A stretch of DNA of 64,000 nt. It comes from an uncultured cyanobacterium (GTDB lineage Bacteria > Cyanobacteriota > Cyanobacteriia > PCC-6307 > Cyanobiaceae). The position numbers and the translations under genes were made by a program. The DNA lies in NCBI GenBank assembly GCA_903823115.1, contig CAIJRN010000028.1:1-64000 (forward strand). Reading direction: 5' to 3'. The notes under the pieces were generated by a model. It was not told the DNA's origin and did not search any database. It was given only the letters and a program-made list of their open reading frames with translations. This document shows positions 1 to 8,815 of the stretch, one piece after another (within the stretch, counting starts at the first letter, position 1; each line of letters begins with the position of its first letter).

Positions 1-2
1 CC

Positions 3-50
3 CCGATTCGCCCTTCCCGTTTCCCCTGGCCGGCGGCCCCTGCCGCCTGA
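3..50 (+). CDS. possible 3' end of a gene entering from the left edge
   Basis: A reading frame is open from base 3 to a TGA at 48-50, whose last base is the A of the asnB start codon. This one-base stop-start overlap is common between genes in this window, so it could be the last 15 codons of an upstream gene. The piece is too short to identify and could be chance. Confidence 0.2.
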   Translation, partial: PIRPSRFPWPAAPAA

Positions 51-2050
51 TGTGCGGCTTCGCTGGTCTCTGGTTCCCCAGCGCCGTATCGGCCCAGGCG
101 CTGCAGGTCGCGGCCGGCGGCATGGCCGCAGCCCTCGCCCACCGCGGCCCCGATGATGCCGGCGTCTGGTGCGACTCCCCTGCCGGCCTGGCCCTGGCTC
201 ACCGGCGCCTGGCCATCCTCGATCTCTCCGCCGCCGGCCACCAGCCGATGGCCAGCACCACCGGCCGCTACGTGATCGCCTTCAACGGCGAGATCTACAA
301 CCACCTGGACCTGCGCCGCGAGCTTGAGGCCGTCGGCGCCGCCCCCCCCTGGCGCGGCCATAGCGACACCGAAACCCTGCTGGCCGCCATCGAGGCCTGG
401 GGGTTGGAGCCGGCCCTGCAGCGCTGCAGTGGCATGTTCGCCCTGGCCCTCTGGGATCGCCGCGAGCGGCTGCTGCAGCTGGCCCGTGATCGCTTCGGCG
501 AGAAGCCGCTCTACTGGGGTTTCAGTGGCGGCGGCAGCGAGCGCGCCTTGCTGTTCGGCTCGGAACTGGCGGCCCTGCGCGCCTGGCCCAGCTTCGACAA
601 TCCGATCCAGCGGCCTGCCCTGGCCCAGCTGCTGCGCTTCACGGTGATCGCCGCGCCCACCAGTATTTACTGCGGCATCCAGCAGCTGCTGCCCGGCCAC
701 CTGGTCACGATCCAGGCGCCGCTGCCCGGCCAGTTGCCCCAATCCCGGCCCTGGTGGTGTTTCCGCCAGATGGCTGCCGAGAGCCTGGCGGAGCCCTTCA
801 GCGATGAGAGCGAAGCGCTCCAGGCGCTGGAGCAGGCCCTCAGCAACGCCCTGCGCCAGCAGAGCCAGGCGGATGTGCCCTTCGGCGCCTTTCTCTCCGG
901 CGGTATCGATTCCTCGCTGATCACGGCCCTGCTCCAGGCCCAGAGCAGCCGGCCGGTGCGCACCTTCACGATCGGCTTCGAGGAGTCGGGTTTTGATGAA
1001 GCACCCCATGCCCGCGCCGTGGCGGCCCATCTGGGCACCGATCATCGCGAGACCGTGCTCACGTCGGCCGATGCCCGCGAGCTGATTCCGCGGCTGCCCC
1101 GGCTCTACTGCGAGCCTTTCGCCGATTCCTCCCAGCTGCCCACCCACCTGGTCTGCCGCGAGGCCCGCCGCAGCGGCCTCACCGTGGCCCTCAGCGGCGA
1201 CGGCGGTGATGAACTCTTCGGCGGCTACAACCGTTACCTCTGGGGGCCGCGCCTCTGGAACCGTCTCGCCTGGCTGCCCTGGCCTTTGCGCCGGGCCCTG
1301 GGCAGCGCCATCCGCAGCTTGCCCCCCGGTGGTTGGGATGCCCTGGCGCGGCCACTGCCTCTGCGTCAGCCTGGTCACAAGGCCCACAAATTGGCCGAGT
1401 GCTTGGTTGACGTCCGCAATAGCGATGACTTCTACCGCTCTCTGGTGAGCGAATGGCGTGATCCCGCCGCGTTGCTGCAGGCCGCTGACGGCCAGCCTGT
1501 TCTTGAGCCATCCTCCCCGCTCGACTGGCCCCTGCCCGTCGAGCTGGCCGGTGATCGGGCGGGCGCCACGGCGGCCCATCAGGCGGCCCGGATGATGGCG
1601 TTTGACACCCTCAACTACCTCCCCAACGACATCCTCACCAAGGTGGACCGGGCGGCGATGGCCGCCAGCCTGGAAACCCGCGCCCCGTTCCTCGATCACC
1701 ACGTCGCCTCCGTTGCCTGGCGCCTGCCCATGGCGATGAAGATCCGCCCCGGACGCCGCGGCAGCACCAGCAAGTGGGCCCTCCGCCAGCTGCTGTACCG
1801 CCACGTTCCCCCCGAACTGATCGAGCGCCCCAAGGCCGGCTTCGCCATGCCGATCGGAGCCTGGCTGCGCGGACCCCTGCGCCCCTGGGCGGAGGACCTG
1901 CTCGATCCCGGCGCCATGCGACGACAGGGCTATCTGCGGCCTGAGCCGATCCAGCACCTCTGGCGCCAGCACCTCAGCGGCCGCTTCGATCACACCACCC
2001 GTCTCTGGAGCGTGCTGATGTGGCAGGCCTGGCTGGCGGAGTGGGGCTGA
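50..2050 (+). CDS. asnB: asparagine synthetase (glutamine-hydrolysing)
   Basis: Converts aspartate, glutamine and ATP to asparagine and glutamate. The start is fixed by Met-Cys-Gly: Cys2 is the nucleophile of the class II glutaminase domain and must be exposed when Met is removed. The N-terminal amidotransferase domain fills about residues 1-200, with the RGPDD and FNGEIYN motifs. The synthetase domain has the ATP PP-loop SGGIDSS near residue 283 and SGDGGDELFGGYNRY near 382. At 666 residues it is full length for the AsnB type found in polysaccharide loci. It sits directly upstream of DUF218 and exosortase genes. Paralogues in exosortase/EPS clusters often modify sugars or peptides rather than supply asparagine, so the substrate here is uncertain. 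Confidence 0.93.
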   Translation: MCGFAGLWFPSAVSAQALQVAAGGMAAALAHRGPDDAGVWCDSPAGLALAHRRLAILDLSAAGHQPMASTTGRYVIAFNGEIYNHLDLRRELEAVGAAPPWRGHSDTETLLAAIEAWGLEPALQRCSGMFALALWDRRERLLQLARDRFGEKPLYWGFSGGGSERALLFGSELAALRAWPSFDNPIQRPALAQLLRFTVIAAPTSIYCGIQQLLPGHLVTIQAPLPGQLPQSRPWWCFRQMAAESLAEPFSDESEALQALEQALSNALRQQSQADVPFGAFLSGGIDSSLITALLQAQSSRPVRTFTIGFEESGFDEAPHARAVAAHLGTDHRETVLTSADARELIPRLPRLYCEPFADSSQLPTHLVCREARRSGLTVALSGDGGDELFGGYNRYLWGPRLWNRLAWLPWPLRRALGSAIRSLPPGGWDALARPLPLRQPGHKAHKLAECLVDVRNSDDFYRSLVSEWRDPAALLQAADGQPVLEPSSPLDWPLPVELAGDRAGATAAHQAARMMAFDTLNYLPNDILTKVDRAAMAASLETRAPFLDHHVASVAWRLPMAMKIRPGRRGSTSKWALRQLLYRHVPPELIERPKAGFAMPIGAWLRGPLRPWAEDLLDPGAMRRQGYLRPEPIQHLWRQHLSGRFDHTTRLWSVLMWQAWLAEWG

Positions 2051-2051
2051 G

Positions 2052-2876
2052 GTGATGTTTCTGCTCAGCAAGATCCTGCCCCTGCTGCTGCTGCCCCTGG
2101 GGCTGGCGCTGCTGCTGCTGGTCTGGGCGGTGGTAAAGGGCGGCCGCGCTCCCGTGCTTGCGGCGCTGGGTCTGCTCTGGGTTTTCGCCACACCGCTCAC
2201 GGCCGAGGGACTCTGGCGCTGGCTTGAGCACCCCTATCAGCGCCGCCCGATTGACGCGGTGCTGCGCGGATTCACCTGCGGAGCCATGAACCCCGGTGGC
2301 GGTCCTGCCCCTGCCGTTGCGCTCCCGGCTGCCTGTGCCGTGGTGGTGCTCGGCACAGGCCGCCACGCGGCTCCCGGCCCAGCCCGGGCCAGTGAGTGGA
2401 CCGACGCCGATCGCTTCTTCGGTGGCATCGAGGCCTACCAACGCTTGCGCGCCCAGGGGTTCCGGCCCCGCCTGATCTTCACCGGCGGCTGGTGGCCCAC
2501 CCAGCCCCAGCTGCGGCCGGAGGGCGATGAACTGCGCCTGCGAGCCATCGCCCTGGGGCTCCCCCCTGCCGATCTGCTGAGCACGGCACGGGTGCGAAAC
2601 ACCGCCGAGGAGGCCCGCGCCATCGCCGCTCTGCTGCCGCACGGCGCTGCCGTTGTGCTGGTCACTTCCGCTTTTCATATGCCCAGGGCCCAGCGCCTGT
2701 TCGAGCGGCAGGGCTTGCCCGTCGTGCCCTTCCCTGTCGATTTCCAGGCCACCGGCGCCTGGGCCGGCCATCCCCTCGCCGATCCGCTCAACTACCTCCC
2801 CACCGCTGACGGCCTGGCCAGCAGCAGCCGTGCCCTGCGCGAGGCGATCGGCCGCACGCTCTACCGGGCCTGGTGA
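2052..2876 (+). CDS. YdcF/ElyC-like membrane protein (DUF218)
   Basis: Two hydrophobic segments at about residues 4-28 and 34-50 anchor the protein. They are followed by a DUF218 domain with the usual landmarks: VVVLGTG, then RVRNTAEEA and VTSAFHMPRAQRLFERQG. DUF218 proteins (YdcF, SanA, ElyC) affect envelope integrity and polymer or lipid-carrier metabolism, but the reaction is unknown. The frame opens with GTG at 2052 followed at once by ATG at 2055; either may initiate. It lies one base after asnB and its stop overlaps the next gene by 4 bases (GTGA), so the three are probably one operon. Confidence 0.8.
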   Translation: MMFLLSKILPLLLLPLGLALLLLVWAVVKGGRAPVLAALGLLWVFATPLTAEGLWRWLEHPYQRRPIDAVLRGFTCGAMNPGGGPAPAVALPAACAVVVLGTGRHAAPGPARASEWTDADRFFGGIEAYQRLRAQGFRPRLIFTGGWWPTQPQLRPEGDELRLRAIALGLPPADLLSTARVRNTAEEARAIAALLPHGAAVVLVTSAFHMPRAQRLFERQGLPVVPFPVDFQATGAWAGHPLADPLNYLPTADGLASSSRALREAIGRTLYRAW

Positions 2877-3556
2877 GATCCTTCCGCGCCTGGTTCTTGG
2901 CGCTGCTTTTGGCGCTTTTGTGGCTGGCCTGGCCGTTCCTGCGCCCGCGCCTCTGGCCGGCACCGGGCAGCCCTTGGCTGGTGGTCCTCGATGGCTACCA
3001 TCGTCTTGATCTCGCCCTGGAGCTACAGCGGCGCCGGCATCTGCCGATCCTGCTGATCTCCTGTCCCGCCACTGGCCAGCCCACTGCCGCCCAGTGGCGA
3101 CGCGCCACCGCTCCACTGCTGGTGCTCCGAGAGGGATTTGATACGGCCAGCCAGATGGCGGCCCTCGGCCGCTGGTGGCCTCACCGGCAACCTTCCTTAC
3201 CTCACGGTCTGCCTGCGACCTTGCCAGCGGTACTGCCAACAACCTTGCCAGTGGATCTGACTGTGGCCCCGGTCGAGGTGTGGCTGGTCACCGACCCGTC
3301 CCACCTACCCCGCGCCCGCCTGGCGGCCCAGATCGCCCTCGGCGCCGCCGGCACCAGGGTGTGGCCCCAGCCGGCGCCCCTTCCTGGCACAGCGCCCCCC
3401 ATGGCCGCATCCCCAGCCCCCCTGGCGAACTGGCCCCTGTGGCGTGATGCCCTCCGCCTGCAGCTCTGGCGGCTCAGCGGCAGTACCGGCGCCTTTCTGC
3501 AGCCCGCCGTCCTCAGCCGCAAGATCTCCATCTGCCAGGGCCAGCCGACACCCTGA
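2873..3556 (+). CDS. second, divergent DUF218-like protein
   Basis: A GTG start overlaps the upstream stop (GTGA), implying translational coupling. An N-terminal hydrophobic segment (about residues 5-24) is followed by a shortened DUF218-like fold: LVVLDGYHRLDLALELQRRR, a middle segment ending in GFDTASQM, and VWLVTDPSHLPRARLAAQIA, which matches the family's conserved 'H-x-R-A' helix. A low-complexity insert rich in Leu, Pro and Thr lies near residues 100-125. Two DUF218 genes in tandem next to a cyanoexosortase suggest a role in envelope processing. The assignment rests on pattern, and the C-terminal 50 residues resemble nothing I recognise. Confidence 0.6.
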   Translation: MRSFRAWFLALLLALLWLAWPFLRPRLWPAPGSPWLVVLDGYHRLDLALELQRRRHLPILLISCPATGQPTAAQWRRATAPLLVLREGFDTASQMAALGRWWPHRQPSLPHGLPATLPAVLPTTLPVDLTVAPVEVWLVTDPSHLPRARLAAQIALGAAGTRVWPQPAPLPGTAPPMAASPAPLANWPLWRDALRLQLWRLSGSTGAFLQPAVLSRKISICQGQPTP

Positions 3557-3679
3557 CCATGACCGTCGTCTCATGGGATTTTTATTTGCCTATTGCATCA
3601 TGTCTTCGTGATGATGTGAGTCTATTGCAACGGCTTTTTGCCGCTGGCGTCTTGTGTCTGGCCCCTCAGGGAGTCCCCT
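3557..3679 (+). promoter_or_regulatory. leader region before the exosortase gene
   Basis: A short stretch less GC-rich than its surroundings. It holds the hairpin CATCA-(8 nt)-TGATG around 3595-3615, bracketed by two ATTGCA repeats. The AGGGAG about 6 bases before the ATG at 3680 is a good ribosome binding site. A promoter is likely here because the upstream operon ends at 3556, but no clear -35/-10 pair could be picked. Confidence 0.3.
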
Positions 3680-4708
3680 ATGCTCGGCTTCGGTCGAGTT
3701 ATCCACGTTTTGTCTGCGTCGCTGCGTGATCCCCACCAGGACGATTGCCCATCGACGGGCCATGACCATCCGGGAGTCGGCCCGCTCAACCGTCGCCTCA
3801 GCCGCCTGCGCGAGCGTCTGCCGCTACCCCTGCGCTCCTGGCTGCCTGCCATCCCGCCGCCCACGCCGCGCAACCTCTGGCTGCTGCTGACCGCCGTTGT
3901 GGCACTGCAGAACTGCACGGTCTTCCACACCGCTCAGATGGACCGGTTCACCCTGCTGGCCGTGGTGCTCTGGGGTGGCGCCTTGATCTGCATCGAGGAT
4001 CAGCTCGAGGACCTACGTCCCCGGCCCGGTTGGTTCGGTCTCCTGGTCGGCACGCCGCTGCTGTTGTGGGTGCTCGCCCGCACGGCGGTGATGGTGTCGG
4101 TGGACAACATCCTGTTTGTGCTGGCGCCGCTGGCCGGCCTGGCTCTGACGCTGCTCTGCCTGCCGCTGAGGCAGTTCGCCCGCTTCCGCGATCCGCTGAT
4201 CTGCCTGACGCTGCTGCCGGCGTTCCGGGTTGTCGGCCTGCTGCTTCCGGAAGGGCCCCTGAGTCTGTTCAGCGCTCGGATTGTTGGCTTCTGGCTGTCA
4301 ATTCTCGGTCTCGATGTGCAGGTCAACGGTCGCCAGGTGGCACTGCCGGGAGGCGCTGTTCTGGTGGGCAATTCCTGCAACGGTTATGAAATCATTTCCC
4401 AGCTGATCTGCATCTCCGTGGTGTTTCTGCTGGCCTTTCCTGTGCGCTCCCGGCTCAGCCGTCTGGTGCTGATCGCGGCCGCACCGGTGATCGCGCTGCT
4501 TTCCAACACCATCCGCATCGCCCTGCTGGCAATTTTCACCTCGATGGGACCGACGACGGGGAAATCCCTGTTCCATTTCTTTCACGATGATGCCGGATCA
4601 CTCATCTTCGCCGGCATCGCCGTCTTCGTGTACGGCGTCCTCTACATGAATCTGCTGGAACGGGAACTTCAGCCCCTGCAGTCTCTGGCCCCCGAGGAGG
4701 AGCCATGA
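3680..4708 (+). CDS. cyanoexosortase (archaeo/exosortase family transpeptidase)
   Basis: Integral membrane cysteine protease-transpeptidase predicted to cleave and anchor PEP-CTERM-type proteins. Counting from the ATG at 3680 (342 aa; good Shine-Dalgarno, unlike the longer TTG frame from 3638), the triad is visible: Cys233 in NSCNGYE, Arg279 in NTIRIA and His299 or His302 in FHFFHDDAG. About eight hydrophobic segments surround these sites. The next gene matches the family's associated protein, which fixes the subtype as a cyanoexosortase, probably A-like. It is followed by exopolysaccharide kinase and export genes, the typical genome setting. No substrate with a PEP-CTERM tail was seen in this window. 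Confidence 0.88.
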   Translation: MLGFGRVIHVLSASLRDPHQDDCPSTGHDHPGVGPLNRRLSRLRERLPLPLRSWLPAIPPPTPRNLWLLLTAVVALQNCTVFHTAQMDRFTLLAVVLWGGALICIEDQLEDLRPRPGWFGLLVGTPLLLWVLARTAVMVSVDNILFVLAPLAGLALTLLCLPLRQFARFRDPLICLTLLPAFRVVGLLLPEGPLSLFSARIVGFWLSILGLDVQVNGRQVALPGGAVLVGNSCNGYEIISQLICISVVFLLAFPVRSRLSRLVLIAAAPVIALLSNTIRIALLAIFTSMGPTTGKSLFHFFHDDAGSLIFAGIAVFVYGVLYMNLLERELQPLQSLAPEEEP

Positions 4709-5400
4709 GGGCCCTGCCCCGTGTCGGTGACTCCCTGCTGGTGCCCTGGCTGGGCGCCCTCAGTCTTGTCGGCTGTCTGGCGCTGCTGCAGGCGTTGTTG
4801 TTCCCCAGCGGGCCCCGGGTGGAGGAACTGCCGCTCGCCACCTTCAACCAGGCCCTGCGCCGGGCGGCTGTTGATGCCTCCCCCCTGCCCGCGCTGCCGG
4901 CCCGGCGCAGCAGCGACATGGCCCAGGCCAGCCAGCTGGGCTGGAGACTCCCGGCCGGCGCGGAGCTCTGGATCCTGAACGCATCCGTGCGTCGCTACGA
5001 GAACCTGCAGGCTGCCTACCTCGGGCGGGCCAACGCCGACCTGGCTCTGCAGCAGCGCCGGCTGGATCAGCCGACTGCCGGATCTTCCGCCGGCTCCATC
5101 GCCGGCCATCCGGCAGTGCAGACCTGTCTGGTCCCTCAGAGCCAGGGGTTGCCTGTGGCTGCGGTGACCCGCACGGCCCTGTTGCGGGCCAGTGATCCGC
5201 GCCGCCACCTGGCCCACCTATTCGATCGCGAGACCATGCTCAACAGCCTCGCCGGCCTGCTGGGTCCCCGCAGTTTTTCCTGCGTGCTGGTAACCCTGCG
5301 CAGCGGTTCGAGCCAGCCTCTGCCGCAGGGCCTGTGGGCGCAGCTGCTGCCCCCGCTGCAGGCAGCCCTGCAGGCACCGATCCGTCCCGCCCTTGAATGA
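4705..5400 (+). CDS. cyanoexosortase system-associated protein (EpsI-like)
   Basis: Starts in a 4-base ATGA overlap with the exosortase gene. A single N-terminal hydrophobic segment (about residues 10-33) is followed by an extracytoplasmic domain of about 190 residues. The segments WRLPAGAELWILNASVRRYE and 'NADLALQQRR' resemble the EpsI-like partner proteins found beside cyanoexosortases, and Cys at TCLVPQ and SFSCVLV could form a disulfide. Function is not established; it is thought to assist the exosortase or its substrate. The identification leans on position and on general resemblance. Confidence 0.7.
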   Translation: MRALPRVGDSLLVPWLGALSLVGCLALLQALLFPSGPRVEELPLATFNQALRRAAVDASPLPALPARRSSDMAQASQLGWRLPAGAELWILNASVRRYENLQAAYLGRANADLALQQRRLDQPTAGSSAGSIAGHPAVQTCLVPQSQGLPVAAVTRTALLRASDPRRHLAHLFDRETMLNSLAGLLGPRSFSCVLVTLRSGSSQPLPQGLWAQLLPPLQAALQAPIRPALE

Positions 5401-5419
5401 CTCCAACCCTGAGTCACCC

Positions 5420-5968
5420 ATGATCAGCCGTCTGGTGCGACGTCTGCTGGCGCGAGCGGATCGCAACCTGAGGGAAGATGAGGCTCCGTCCTCCTCACCA
5501 GTCCTGCTCCGGTCCGATTTGCCGATTGCTTACAGCTGGGTGCTCACCAATCGCCTCGCCATCGGACCCATGCCCACCAGTGAGGCTCATTGGCAGCAGC
5601 TCGAGCAGGCCGGATTCCGCCAGCGCTTCAGCTGCTGCTACCCCGAGGAAGAACGGCTGGCCCCGCCCCCCCCCCACTGGGGCAATACCGGCCTCGCCCT
5701 GCCGGACCATCGCCAGCAGGAAGAGCTGCGGCCAGAGCGTCTGGCTGACGCGCTGGCCGCAGCGCAAGCGTCTCTGTCGGCCGGATCACCTCTCTACCTG
5801 CACTGCTTGGCGGGACGAGAGCGGTCACCGCTTCTGGCCGTCGGCATCACGGCCCGACTACGGGACCTTGATCTTTTTGCCGCCCTCGACTGGGTCCGGC
5901 GCTGCCATCCTCCAGCGCTGCCGATCTACGGCCATCTGGAGCTATTGGAGCGAGTGCTGAAGTCTTGA
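5420..5968 (+). CDS. dual-specificity/tyrosine phosphatase-like protein
   Basis: The signature HCLAGRERS gives the Cys-X5-Arg loop of cysteine-dependent protein phosphatases (Cys129, Arg135 from the ATG at 5420). A general acid is plausible in the LPDHRQQEE segment near residue 96. At 182 aa it is the size of a single DSP domain. An in-frame TTG at 5393 overlaps the preceding stop, but the ATG at 5420 is the better start. The gene lies between the exosortase pair and a convergent tyrosine kinase. An inference is that it reverses phosphorylation of the kinase tail, though such enzymes can also act on other phosphoesters. Confidence 0.75.
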   Translation: MISRLVRRLLARADRNLREDEAPSSSPVLLRSDLPIAYSWVLTNRLAIGPMPTSEAHWQQLEQAGFRQRFSCCYPEEERLAPPPPHWGNTGLALPDHRQQEELRPERLADALAAAQASLSAGSPLYLHCLAGRERSPLLAVGITARLRDLDLFAALDWVRRCHPPALPIYGHLELLERVLKS

Positions 5969-6008
5969 TTCCAGGAGCATCTGGAAGGACTGGCTTCAGC
6001 TGTCCTGA

Positions 6009-8810
6009 TCAGTCTTTGTTGTCGCTGGTTGGCTTGCGGCCGAAAGGTCCACGCAGTTTTCGACCTATCCAGCCGAGTGGACCAGTGGCGTGACGGCGGC
6101 TTGATTCGTCGCTGGTGACACCAAGACCATTGTCTTTGTTGGAGTCATTCGAGAGGTTGGTGCCATTGACGCCTGGAGATCCGTTGGAAGTGTTGTCATC
6201 TCTGTTTGCCGCATCTCGATAGGACTGGGCAACGTAGCCATCGCGGATGTAGCGACTGGAGATATAGTCATTGCGGTTAGCATTTTTTGCATAGGAGCCG
6301 GCGTAGCCGCCACGCAGATAGGAATCCCGATAGCGCTTGATGTATCCTTTGAGCCCGCGACCATAGCTTCCGTAGCCCTTGCCTTGCTTGCCGTAGGCGC
6401 CGGCGTAGGCATAGTGATAGTAGTAACCATATTCATAGCCGTAATCGTTGAGGCGGCTCGGGAAGGTGACCTGGTTGCAGATCAGGCCGAGCACATCGAC
6501 CCCCGTGGCCTTGATGCGGCGGCAGGCCTGAGGAGCCAGTTCTCGGCTCACTTTGCCAAGGCCCACCAAGAACAGGATGCCATCCAGCTTTTCTCCCAGC
6601 AGGATCGGGTCGGAGAGCATCAGGCAGGGCGGTGCATCCCAGAGCACGATGTCGTAACCCGGCAGCGCTCTGATCTCATCCACCACGTCCTGGCAGCGGC
6701 TGGAGTTGAGCAGCTTGGCGGGATCGGGCGGCTTGGGGCCAGAGGGCAGCAGATCGAAGTTTTCCGTGACGGATTGGATCAGATCCCCTGCCTTCAGGTT
6801 TGAATTCGAAAGCAAGGTGGAGAGCCCTTCGCCCTGCTCAATGCCGAGATAGCGGGCCTGCATCGGCAGGCGCATGTCGGAGTCGACGATCAGAACCTTG
6901 AGGCCCAGATCGGAGAGGGTGCGGGCAAAGATGGTGACGGCGGTGGATTTGCCCTCCCCCTGGGTGGAGGAGGTCACACCGACCATGCGGATGTTGCGAT
7001 CGGCCCGCAGCAGGCGGAAAGTGGTGAACAGGCTGCGTAACGATTCCTTGATGGCGAAGCGCTCGCTGGCCGACATCTTGGCGATGCTGCTGGAAATCTC
7101 CAGGCCGGGCTCCAGTGGCAGGTAGGGAATCAGTCCGAGCACCGGCAATTGCAATTCTTTTTCCGCATCCATCGGCGTATGGAACACGTTATCGGTGCGC
7201 TCCCTGAGGACGGCGGCACCCAGACCGGCCAGCAAGCCCACCATCAAGGCAGTGAGCAGGCTTTTCTGGATGTTGGGCTCCACCGGTAGATCGGCGAACT
7301 CCGCCGGACTGATCACCTGCCAAGGGGTGGTGGAGCGGGCCAGTTCCAGTCGGAAGTTTTCGCGGGCTTGAATATAGGAAGAATAATGTTCGCGTGCGAT
7401 CGACAGCCTCTGCTGCAGATCATCGAACTCCCTCATCTTGATGGGGTTGTTGCGGAAGTTCTGGTTCAGCAACATGATCTGACGATTGATTTCGTCCTGC
7501 TGGGCCACGTTGGCCAGCAACTGTGCCCGCACCCCATCCCCTGCCTGCTGTTGCACAACCGGCAACAGTGAATTGCGTCGAGCCAGGATCGATTGCACGA
7601 TCGGTGAATCTTCCCGATAAGTGGCACGGGCATTGGCCAGTTCGGTTTCAAACTCGTTGAGTTGTTGCAGCGGCGTTGTTGTTCCTGCTGCAACTTCAGC
7701 ACCGGAGCCTCGTCCTGGAGTGACGATGTCGGAGCGGCCGAGTTGTTCAACCGCCGTTGGCGCACCACTGGGCGACCATTGCAACTTGCCGGTCTTGATC
7801 GAAGCCAGCTGACTGTCGAGCTGCACTTGCTGCGACTGCAGACCACGAAGCTGCTGGACCAAGGCCTCACGGGTACCAAGAATCGCTTTGGCGCTGTCTC
7901 CAGGATCGAGGTTATTGTTGCGCTCACGGAAGCGCATCATTTCACTTTGCAGTCGCTCGACGCGCTGCATGATTTCAGGCGCCTGCTGGTCCAGGAATTT
8001 CACGCCGGAATCCAGGGCTGCCTGGCGTTCGGTCAGTGAAAAGCGGGTATAACTCTGAGACAGTTGGTTGAGGATTTCACGGCCCTTGACCGGATTGGGC
8101 CAGCGCAGGCTGACGTTCAGGACGTACTGGACGGTTGGGGAAGCCGGCACAATTGAAAGGTTATCGATCAGCTCTCTCATCCCCAACCCTTGCTTTTCAG
8201 CCAGAGGGCGAATCAACAGGGGGCTGCGCAGCAACACAATCAGGCTGGGTACATCGCTCGTGAAGTTGCTGCGTGCTATCTGCTCCATCGTCCCGCCTGA
8301 GGGGGAAGCGCCCTTGCTTTCGAAGGGGTTGCTGATCTGCATCTGGAAGCCGCCTTCGTAGACCGGCGAGAAGATGCGCATCCTCAGCGTGTTGATCGCC
8401 AGGGCGCCGGTGACAACGGCGAAGGTGAACAGAAACAGTCCTTGGCGTCGCTTCACCGTTCGGATCAGCCCCGTAAGGCCGCTGCCGCTGTCTTCCTGGG
8501 CTCCTGCCAAGGGCGAGTCGAAGGCCTGAGGATCCGACAGGCTGGGACGGACCAGAGCCGAGCTTTGCTGCATCGCAAAGGCAGGGTGATTGGCGACCAA
8601 GGACCCAGTGGCAGCCGAAGTTGAGGCTGAACCCGAACCGGACGCTTGATCGATACTGGCGTCCGAGGGGATCATTCCGGATGTTGAAGGTTGTCGGCTG
8701 ATTCTACGGCCAGATTCGGCGATCACTTGCTGGGACCGATCCTCTGGCTGAACCGTACCTTCAGAGGAAAATCGGCAGAACTGGGTAAGGTGAGACCCCG
8801 CCTGCCCCAT
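6009..8810 (-). CDS. Wzc-like polysaccharide co-polymerase / BY-type tyrosine kinase
   Basis: Controls polysaccharide chain length and export. A Wzz domain begins at about residue 108 with TM1 near 123-142 and ends at TM2 near 508-528, with a long coiled-coil-like periplasmic part between. The cytoplasmic kinase has Walker A QGEGKST (near 620), Walker A' LIVDSDMRLP and Walker B DIVLWDAPP. A striking tyrosine cluster follows (about residues 785-850), the usual autophosphorylation site, and then a further 80 residues rich in Ser and Asn. The first 100 residues are low complexity. The start is unsure: the ATG at 8810 lies 5 bases from the divergent gene, and an internal ATG at 8675 would leave room for promoters. 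Confidence 0.92.
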   Translation of the reverse strand: MGQAGSHLTQFCRFSSEGTVQPEDRSQQVIAESGRRISRQPSTSGMIPSDASIDQASGSGSASTSAATGSLVANHPAFAMQQSSALVRPSLSDPQAFDSPLAGAQEDSGSGLTGLIRTVKRRQGLFLFTFAVVTGALAINTLRMRIFSPVYEGGFQMQISNPFESKGASPSGGTMEQIARSNFTSDVPSLIVLLRSPLLIRPLAEKQGLGMRELIDNLSIVPASPTVQYVLNVSLRWPNPVKGREILNQLSQSYTRFSLTERQAALDSGVKFLDQQAPEIMQRVERLQSEMMRFRERNNNLDPGDSAKAILGTREALVQQLRGLQSQQVQLDSQLASIKTGKLQWSPSGAPTAVEQLGRSDIVTPGRGSGAEVAAGTTTPLQQLNEFETELANARATYREDSPIVQSILARRNSLLPVVQQQAGDGVRAQLLANVAQQDEINRQIMLLNQNFRNNPIKMREFDDLQQRLSIAREHYSSYIQARENFRLELARSTTPWQVISPAEFADLPVEPNIQKSLLTALMVGLLAGLGAAVLRERTDNVFHTPMDAEKELQLPVLGLIPYLPLEPGLEISSSIAKMSASERFAIKESLRSLFTTFRLLRADRNIRMVGVTSSTQGEGKSTAVTIFARTLSDLGLKVLIVDSDMRLPMQARYLGIEQGEGLSTLLSNSNLKAGDLIQSVTENFDLLPSGPKPPDPAKLLNSSRCQDVVDEIRALPGYDIVLWDAPPCLMLSDPILLGEKLDGILFLVGLGKVSRELAPQACRRIKATGVDVLGLICNQVTFPSRLNDYGYEYGYYYHYAYAGAYGKQGKGYGSYGRGLKGYIKRYRDSYLRGGYAGSYAKNANRNDYISSRYIRDGYVAQSYRDAANRDDNTSNGSPGVNGTNLSNDSNKDNGLGVTSDESSRRHATGPLGWIGRKLRGPFGRKPTSDNKD

Positions 8811-8815
8811 CGTCG

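Noticed and set aside
1974-3242. 422-codon open frame on the minus strand
   Set aside because: Antisense to two DUF218 genes; the product is Gly/Ala/Arg-rich without any recognisable domain.
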